NCBI GenBank assembly: GCA_949825065.1
Contig: OX463863.1
Coordinates: 15,608,345-15,672,344, forward strand
Direction of reading: 5' to 3'
From: Odontocerum albicorne
Taxonomy: Eukaryota > Arthropoda > Insecta > Trichoptera > Odontoceridae
Length of the DNA stretch: 64,000 nt
The notes under the pieces are model-generated. The model searched no databases and had not been told where the DNA came from. It saw nothing but the letters and a program-made list of their open reading frames with translations. Below, piece after piece: positions 56,012-64,000 of the stretch. The position numbers and the translations under genes are program-made. Numbering within the stretch: position 1 is the first letter of the stretch; each line of letters opens with the position of its first letter.

Positions 56012-56520
56012 TCGGTCTTAGTATTTATTAGTGTTAATTGTGTTTTCTTTGCATATTGAATAAATTATTTGATTTTACATTGACCATTTATTTCATTATT
56101 GTCATTAGGTACATACCTCAATCTGATATTATATTATGGTAAGTATTTTATTGGAATAGAAAATATCAGATAGACGATATTTATAAATATAATAATATGT
56201 TACAAAATAAATTAAAATATGGTCATCCTAGACCGGCAGTGCCAACTATCGTGAAACCCACTCTACTTAACGGCAATTAACTGTTCCTGGGTAATCACTT
56301 TATATTGAGGAAAATAAAAACACTTATGTGGAACAGTACACAAAAATATGAATATATTTTCTCATGTCTAAATGCAAATATCAAAGAAACTGTGCTGAAG
56401 TACGTGGGTACACTTTTGAAGTGTTATAATTGTCGCCACGAAAATTCAAATATCCAGGGAACTCGCACTTTTTAACGGGAACGCTAAATAATTTGTGGCT
56501 TCAGGTTTTCAGATTGAGGC

Positions 56521-56640
56521 GGCAATCTCTTCCAACTAATCACTAAACAAAGTACAATGTCTTTAAACCTCCAAATTGTAACGTCCTGACTAATTATAAA
56601 TAATACGTTTTGAATATGTGTTTAAATTCTTTAGATATTA
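56521..56640. other. Empty piggyBac target site (paralogous)
   Basis: GGCAATCTCTTCCAACTAAT, then AACAAAGTACAATGTC, then one TTAA (56563-56566), then ACCTCCAAATTGTAA: exactly the two flanks of the element at 11839-14243 joined. Confidence 0.75.
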
Positions 56641-56678
56641 AGTTTAGTACAGTTATTCTGGCCACATTCCCCTCTGTG

Positions 56679-56985
56679 TAGAGCTACATCACACTCCTTA
56701 CACATGTACCAGGTCTCCCTTCTCTACTTGTGTGCAGCACATACCTTTATAGAGAGCCACATCACACTCCTTACACATGTATCGGGTTTCACTTCTCTTC
56801 TTGTGTGCAGCACACACCTTTATAGAGAGCTACATCACACTCCTTACACATGTACCGGGTCTCCCTTCTCTTCTTGTGTGCAGCACACACCTTTATAGAG
56901 AGCTACATCACACTACTTGCACATGTACCGGGTCTCCCTTCTCTTCTTGTGTGCAGTACATACCTCGCAAGTTCTGTAGGGTTTT
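56679..56985 (-). repeat. 73-bp tandem repeat built from a piggyBac C-terminal zinc ribbon
   Basis: About four units of 73 bp (TATAGAGAGC at 56748, 56821 and 56894). Read on the minus strand from the right edge, the sequence is KPYRTCEVCTAHKKRRETRY then MCK*CDVALY, a Cys-rich motif like the piggyBac transposase tail. Because 73 is not a multiple of 3, each unit shifts frame. The three overlapping plus-strand ORFs are products of the repeat. Confidence 0.65.
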
Positions 56986-57164
56986 TCTTTTTGTCACTTG
57001 ATGGAATATATATCAGCATATGTTTAGGCATGTTCTTTGATAACCTATTTAGAAGATTCAGCATATTTCATATTCCTATTCTCATTTGTAATGACTAGTG
57101 ATATGAACATTTAGTATATATTAATACTTTATATCCCGTGTTACATGATTGATTTGATTTGTGT

Positions 57165-58130
57165 TGAATCCCGTTCCCATATTCACATGATCGATACCTC
57201 GATAGATAATAAAAATATGCATGAATTGATTAATGATGGCGATTTTGACGTTCCGTTATAATATTACTAATAACAATTTTAGAAAAACCTTCACAAACAT
57301 CAGAATTTCTAAAAAAAAAAGTCCAAACTAGGAAAGGTTATTTTCATTTATATCGGGTTTTAAAGTGTTAATAAATAAATAAACATTTTAACTGCATTTA
57401 TGTAATATTAATTTAGTACTGAAATGTACGACAATGTTTTTTATTTATTTTTATGTGTATTTCAATATTTATTTGTAATAAATGATTTATTTGTATAACA
57501 TTTTAATTACCATATATATAAGAGGAAGTTTCTTTTCCATATTCTCTCCAGATTTTATCCAGAGCCCTTATTTACACCAGTTATAGCCCAATCTAGCTAA
57601 AAGCAGTAATACTCAAATTGGAATTTCGCATGAATATAAATGCAACTTGTCACAAAAATTATAAACATTTATATGAATTATATACAAAAAAAGATAGAAA
57701 AACAGTGCGTACATGCTTACTAACCATCACACATAAAATACATATCTGAGATAGGTCAAGGCTCAGGTAATCAAGACCCCTAATATACAAAAAGAAAGAA
57801 AAAGATAATCGAAGCAAAAGCAAAAAGCAATTTCAACACATTTACAGATATCTTGAAAAGTTTGAGAGAAACAAAGTCCATAAAAAGAAAAAGAAAAAAA
57901 ATCAACGAGTCACGCCACAACGTTCAATTCATTATGTTACAATCTTCTTTCTCTTTAGTTGCATCTGTGGTTTGTTGTCATCTGTGACTGGTTCTCTAGA
58001 TTGTTAGGGTAGAGACACCCTTTTGCCAAAAAACATGAAATCTCTTTTTACACTTTTGATACTTAACTCCTACTAATAACACTCTAGAAATGTTCTATGT
58101 TCTCGATAAAATACTTATAACTAAATAATT
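57165..58130. repeat. Two dispersed repeats joined (45.7-46.3 kb type, then 14.2/46.7 kb type)
   Basis: 57170-57545 matches 45665-46260; 57550-58130 matches 46735-47310, including GAGTCACGCCACAACGTT and the TTTTGCCAAAAAACATG block. No gene. Confidence 0.55.
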
Positions 58131-58139
58131 TTTTGTCCA

Positions 58140-59875
<1,736 letters not shown>

Positions 59876-60444
59876 CTAAAAAATAAGAAAATTAAAAGAA
59901 AATCTCTGAATTATATATTTCTTTGAATATTGAAAATATAGATCTTATTGTAAATGAAAGAACTAAGTCTTCTTATATTCAGACATGGATTCTTAAAAGA
60001 AGAAGGGCATTAATTTTCCTTATGGTGGCTGCTTCCATACAAATACCTTTCTCACTACAATACGTGTTAAATTTATATTGTTTTAAATCTTTATCATGTT
60101 GCATGTAAAAAGCGTCATTGATTTTAACGGAATGGTAAATTATTTTTAACTTTCTGTCAAAATGATACCTATCATAGTCACAGAGAGTTGTCTTTCTCAA
60201 CTTTGGTATATGAGGATCGGAACACTGTACTAAGTTTAATGTATGTACGTGGACGAGGCAAAGGAAGTATGTTGCGATTGGAAAGTTTAGCATTCCGTCC
60301 TTTCTGTCTACTCCAACAAAGAAATGCATACATAAATGTATTAAATAAAAATATTTCCAATACAAATAACAATGATAAGGTTATGAGACCGGTACTGATG
60401 TGCACAAAACCATCCAAATACGAGAATATGTAATTCATTAATAC

Positions 60445-61516
60445 CTTTGTGGCTCCTGATGTGGTTTATTAAACTGGCTTTGCTTTTGTACATTTCCCGA
60501 CTGTATCGGACGTATGCGGTCTCCCTTGTACGTGTGTATGTAGTACAAGGGAAATTATAAACTCGGTGTATGATGATAAACGCGGTGTATGATAAAAACC
60601 TCTGTATGTGATATAGACACTTATGCTATAGGTTTAAGTATTCAAATATGTGCAGATCCATAGGGGTATATAAACTGTGTATGAACTCTTTATTATATAA
60701 CTCATGTAATTCTATAAAAGGTAAGATGTGTGTATGTAAATCCTTATATTTCCATGTAAATTCGTGTATGTTCTTATAAATCTATGCTATGGAAATATGT
60801 ATTGTGTTATAATAATATTTAAAATGTATGTAAATATCGCAAATATTCCTTCAGAAAAAGAAGGAATATTTTATGTCTGTTTGAACCCGGACGCAAACGC
60901 GACCGTAATGTAACTGCCCGATATGAGCGGTGGCCGCCACAGTACATCCCTGACCAGACGTCCTAAGCAGGCCGAAAATCCCGAAAATTGCGGGACGCGA
61001 GGGCTTACTGTGGCCGGTTAACCGTTCATATAAGGCCCCAATCTTGCTGAAAATATACTTCTCTTCACTTGACTGACTTCGTGTTTTACTTCTTCACCCT
61101 TCTTCAAGATCTACAGAGGAATCTCTAATCTGCAACTGTCTTCGCTTCATCTTTTCGTTTTCGCCGGAATTATCGTCCCGAGTCCGCCACTGGAACCGAT
61201 CTGGGCAGCGCGCTGAATACACGGAAACAAGCTCCGCCCACAAGTTCAAAGGCGCATTGACGGAAAGAATATTTCGCCGGAAATTAATTTAATTAATTTT
61301 GGTGATTTACGCTTTGACTCCGCGAACTGGATTCTTCGCGCACTGCAGCAACCATCCGCCTATTCTACAGTATTTGTACCTGTCTGGTACACCGACAGTC
61401 ATCACACTCAAAAGGTTTCCCAGTAGCAGCATTACTTCCAGAGTCCGTGTCATGTAGTTCTGGAGGCCAAATAATTCTCATGACACTCGACACTCTGCCT
61501 GATGAGATGTCAAAAT
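60445..61516 (-). pseudogene. Exon 2 of copy D, split by a solo LTR
   Basis: The 177-nt finger exon is present in two parts, 61516-61397 (ending ECDDC) and 60501-60445 (GKCTKAKPV-type continuation), around the LTR. Total span 1072 bp minus LTR 890 and duplicated 5 bp equals 177, the length in the other copies. The break falls directly after the second Cys of the finger. Confidence 0.8.
60502..61391 (+). mobile_element. Solo LTR, 890 bp
   Basis: Begins TGTATCGGACGTATGCGG and ends CTGTCTGGTACA (TG...CA, TGTA/TACA inverted), flanked by perfect 5-bp duplications CCGAC at 60497-60501 and 61392-61396. Contains a TATA-like CATATAAGGCCCC (about 61028) followed by CTTCACTTGACTGACTTCGT and GTGTTTTACTTCTTC. 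Related at both ends to the LTR at 14932. Orientation is opposite to the host gene. Probably Ty3/gypsy-like; the class is inferred. Confidence 0.85.
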
Positions 61517-61823
61517 CTAAAATTTAAGATTGTTTGGATTTTCTTCCATAAATTTAACTTTAAATTATAAGGAAGAAAATGTTGCACATCACTTAATCTT
61601 ATTTCGTTTCTATTATATGTGAAATTTATCACTCATTTAAGTCATTTTATCCAACAATTCCAGCAACACAGAATGCTATATGGATTTCTCCAACTTCAAG
61701 CCCTCTTTGACTTTATAACTCCATCACTGAAGTTGCAGATCTCAAGTTAAAATGGAACAAGACAATATTTTGACCATGTTAATAAATAAATATTTAATAT
61801 TTTTAAACTCATCAAGCACTCAC

Positions 61824-62022
61824 TGTACTCTGTGCGTGTGTGTCCAGCCCCTGCACTGTTGAGTTGAGCGCACTCCACCTTGACATCAGCCTCTTTTATA
61901 TCTATACCGTACTCCGGCACCGACAATGTCCCGAACTGTTCAGCATCCGCTCTCTCTTCCTCCACAGATACGGCCGAGGCTTCTTCATGTTCCCATTTGG
62001 GGAAAAGTTCCCGGGAGTTCAT
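61824..62022 (-). CDS. Acidic N-terminal exon (exon 1, copy D)
   Basis: Met at 62022, donor GTGAGT at 61818-61823, 199 nt, phase 1. Encodes MNSRELFPKWEHEEASAVSV and EYGIDIKEADVKVE. Intact. Confidence 0.75.
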
Positions 62023-62692
62023 TCCTGATTTTCTTTTCCTTACTTCTATATCTCAATTTATTTACTATTATCCAAGGCGCCAATTGACTATAAAATAAAC
62101 AGATAATCAATTCACCTTGCATCGTTACTAATAAAACGTAAATGTGATAGATGTCACAAATCATCTCCTTAATAGGATGAATTCCTAATTAACACATTCA
62201 CCGCCACTATACAATGGAACTCATTTATTATAGAATCCAAACGAATACTTAGGCCCACACAGCAAAAATACCTCACTAGCCACAAGTATGCAAATGACAC
62301 TAATGTACGTGTTTCTACATTTTCACGTCTTGTCATTCCCTTTATCTCTCTACAATATATATTTATGGTCAAGTAAGCTACTTGATAAAAACAATAAAAA
62401 TAACTCACAAAACAGATGTGTACTTGCTGAGAATATACCGTTTTACTGGCAAACTAATACACAAGAAAGACTTTATAAAATAAACCTGTAATGGACTAGA
62501 GTGCGTGTCACGAAATCTTGCACTTTTTAATATATTAACAAGTTTAGTGCGCAATATACAAAATGTGTCAGTGTATTAGTAAGTATCTTTGCCGTGGTTG
62601 GTTGATGCGTTCCATCAGTAGTCAGTTCTAGTCCACTGAAGTTTGAAGCGTGCGCGCGCAGTGTTTATTTGACGAAAAATACGGTGACCATA

Positions 62693-63296
62693 ATGTCTGA
62701 AGTTACGAAGTTAGGAAAAGGAAGATCATTGTGTGGACAAACTGAAGAAGTGGTTTTGAATGTTTATAATTACATCAAGAAATGACGGGACACTAGTGAG
62801 GAGGTCAATATTAATGATTTTTATTTATTCTTCAGCGAATCACCTTATGGTAGGAGTAGTTAAACATTTTACCCATTTTCGAAAGCCCATTTCAAAGGGA
62901 TCCCGTTTCATTATTGTACATGCTGGAAGTGAAAACGGTTTCATACCTAATGGTCTACTTATATACAAATCTCACCAAAAAACCGGAGACTACCATGATG
63001 ACATGAACTACAACAACTATCAGAAATAGCTTACGGAAAAACTTATTCCCAACTTAGAACCTAGATCTGTGGTGGTAATTGATAACGCTTCATACCATAA
63101 TGAAGTAATGAATCCTGCACCAACATCAAATCCCAAGAAGGCCGATATGATTCAATGGCTGACTCAGAGGAGTTTCCCTTTTTCAAGTGAAATGCTTAAG
63201 CCAGAATTATATCGGTTAATCTTAAGACACAAAAATGTATTCAAGGAATACGCCATCGATGGGTTATTTAAGAATAATGGACACGATGTTTATTGA
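62693..63296 (+). pseudogene. Sailor-like transposase relic, copy D (two deletions)
   Basis: The first exon is as in the other copies (TGA at KK*RDTSEE). It shares the copy B junction TTTTACCCATTTTCGAAAGC that removes the DNA-binding and first Asp region. VVIDNASYHNEVMN keeps the second Asp. A TAG at 63027-63029 (NYQK*LTEKL) breaks the frame. A further deletion after GHDV removes the Glu block and joins to TATTGAGGAAAATAAA, which in copy A lies about 580 bp further on. Confidence 0.75.
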
Positions 63297-63762
63297 GGAA
63301 AATAAAAACACTTATGTGGAACAGTACACAAAAATAGGAATAATTTTTCTCATGTCTAAATGCAAATATCAAAGAAACTGTGCTGAAGTACGTGGGTACA
63401 CTTTTGAAGTGTTATAATTGTCCTCACAAAAATTCAAATATCAAGGAAACTCGCATTTTTAACGGGAACGCTAAATAATTTGTTGCTTCTGGTTTTGAGA
63501 TTATTTAAACACATTTTAATCAAAATAAGACGCAAAAGTGAAAGAATGTTAACAAAACAAAATGCATGACGAGCTTTGTTAATAATATCGATTAAAATAT
63601 AAAACAGTGAATATTACCTCGGAGCCAAGGTATTGAAATCGGTTGCAGTACACAGCAATATAACGGGGACACTGTGTCTCTCTCAAATAATGTCCGTCGT
63701 TGTGAAGTCTTACAAAGGAAGGAATGCACGCAAATAATGTCACTAAGGAAAATGTCATTTTC

Positions 63763-63935
63763 TTCTTCTTCCTAAATAGTGGCCGTGCACTCCTATATTT
63801 ATGAAGGAGTATACGCCAGTGTCAAGTGATGCAAATCTCATTTTAACGGCTCAAATTTAACTACACCATAGATAAAATTGTTCTTCTTAAATAATGGCCT
63901 GAAGCTTTTATATAGGAAGGAGTATACGCCAGTGT
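63763..63935. repeat. Short hairpin-forming repeat (two copies)
   Basis: 63763-63815 and 63884-63935 carry the AATAGTGGCCGTGCACTCC...GAAGGAGTATACGCCAGTG motif in the same relative position as in copies A (5.4-5.66 kb) and B (25.64-25.8 kb), showing that the duplicated block extends to the right window edge. Confidence 0.6.
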
Positions 63936-64000
63936 TGATGGAGAACGTGAGCACTATTTTTTAAGTTAATGGACTAATGCCGTAATGGTGTTCATTATAA

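Overview
The window looks like AT-rich insect (hexapod) nuclear DNA. It holds spliced C2H2 zinc-finger genes with GT-AG introns and a dense mix of mariner, piggyBac, Sailor-like Tc1/mariner, jockey-type, RTE-type and Penelope elements plus LTR remnants. I see no bacterial operons, rRNA or ordinary tRNA genes. The species cannot be named from the sequence.

The backbone is a zinc-finger gene family. Four leftward (minus-strand) copies are present: A (1-2384, cut by the window edge), B (19880-23335), C (49070-53534) and D (58140-62022). Each has the same three-exon plan: a 199-nt acidic N-terminal exon ending in phase 1, a 177-nt exon with one C2H2 finger (phase 1-1), and a long exon of 84-nt (28-residue) fingers. 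Copies B and C have uninterrupted models of 587 and 642 residues. D has exon 2 split by an 890-bp solo LTR. Left of the B, C and D stop codons, decayed fingers continue. A fifth, diverged first exon with the same donor phase lies at 38379-38580.

Upstream of every copy, head to head, sits a decayed Sailor-like (DDE) transposase on the plus strand (3.0, 24.0, 54.4 and 62.7 kb), so gene and transposase were duplicated as one block of about 6 kb. Between blocks lie further duplicated, TE-rich segments: 8.6-11.8 kb matches 25.9-27.3 and 42.4-45.7 kb; 14.2-14.8 matches 46.7-47.2 and 57.5-58.0 kb; 45.7-46.3 matches 57.2-57.5 kb; 16.1-18.1 matches 47.9-48.4 kb.

Other elements by position: jockey-type LINE with 15-bp target duplication (5.95-8.51); piggyBac carrying a 215-bp MITE (11.84-14.24; truncated copy 27.3-28.6); diverged Sailor relative holding a 500-bp solo LTR (14.8-16.1); mariner with nested RTE LINE (16.3-17.85); arthropod repeat ORF (31.05-31.81); two adjacent mariners (31.8-34.2); Penelope-like element with an internal inversion (34.3-35.3); fragments of another DDE transposase (35.3-36.0, 39.6-40.0); LINE fragment plus tRNA-derived SINE (36.7-38.15); Mos1-like mariner of 1287 bp (44.3-45.6); LINE tails (26.1, 41.2, 46.4 kb). 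Because the region is internally duplicated, several insertions have an empty paralogous site elsewhere in the window, which fixes their boundaries exactly.

The strongest structural signals are the continuing 5-finger (about 420 bp) unequal exchange inside the arrays, including exchange in a tail that had already lost its reading frame, and the solo LTR inside a frame-symmetric exon. Everything else appears to be TE debris without an intact gene.
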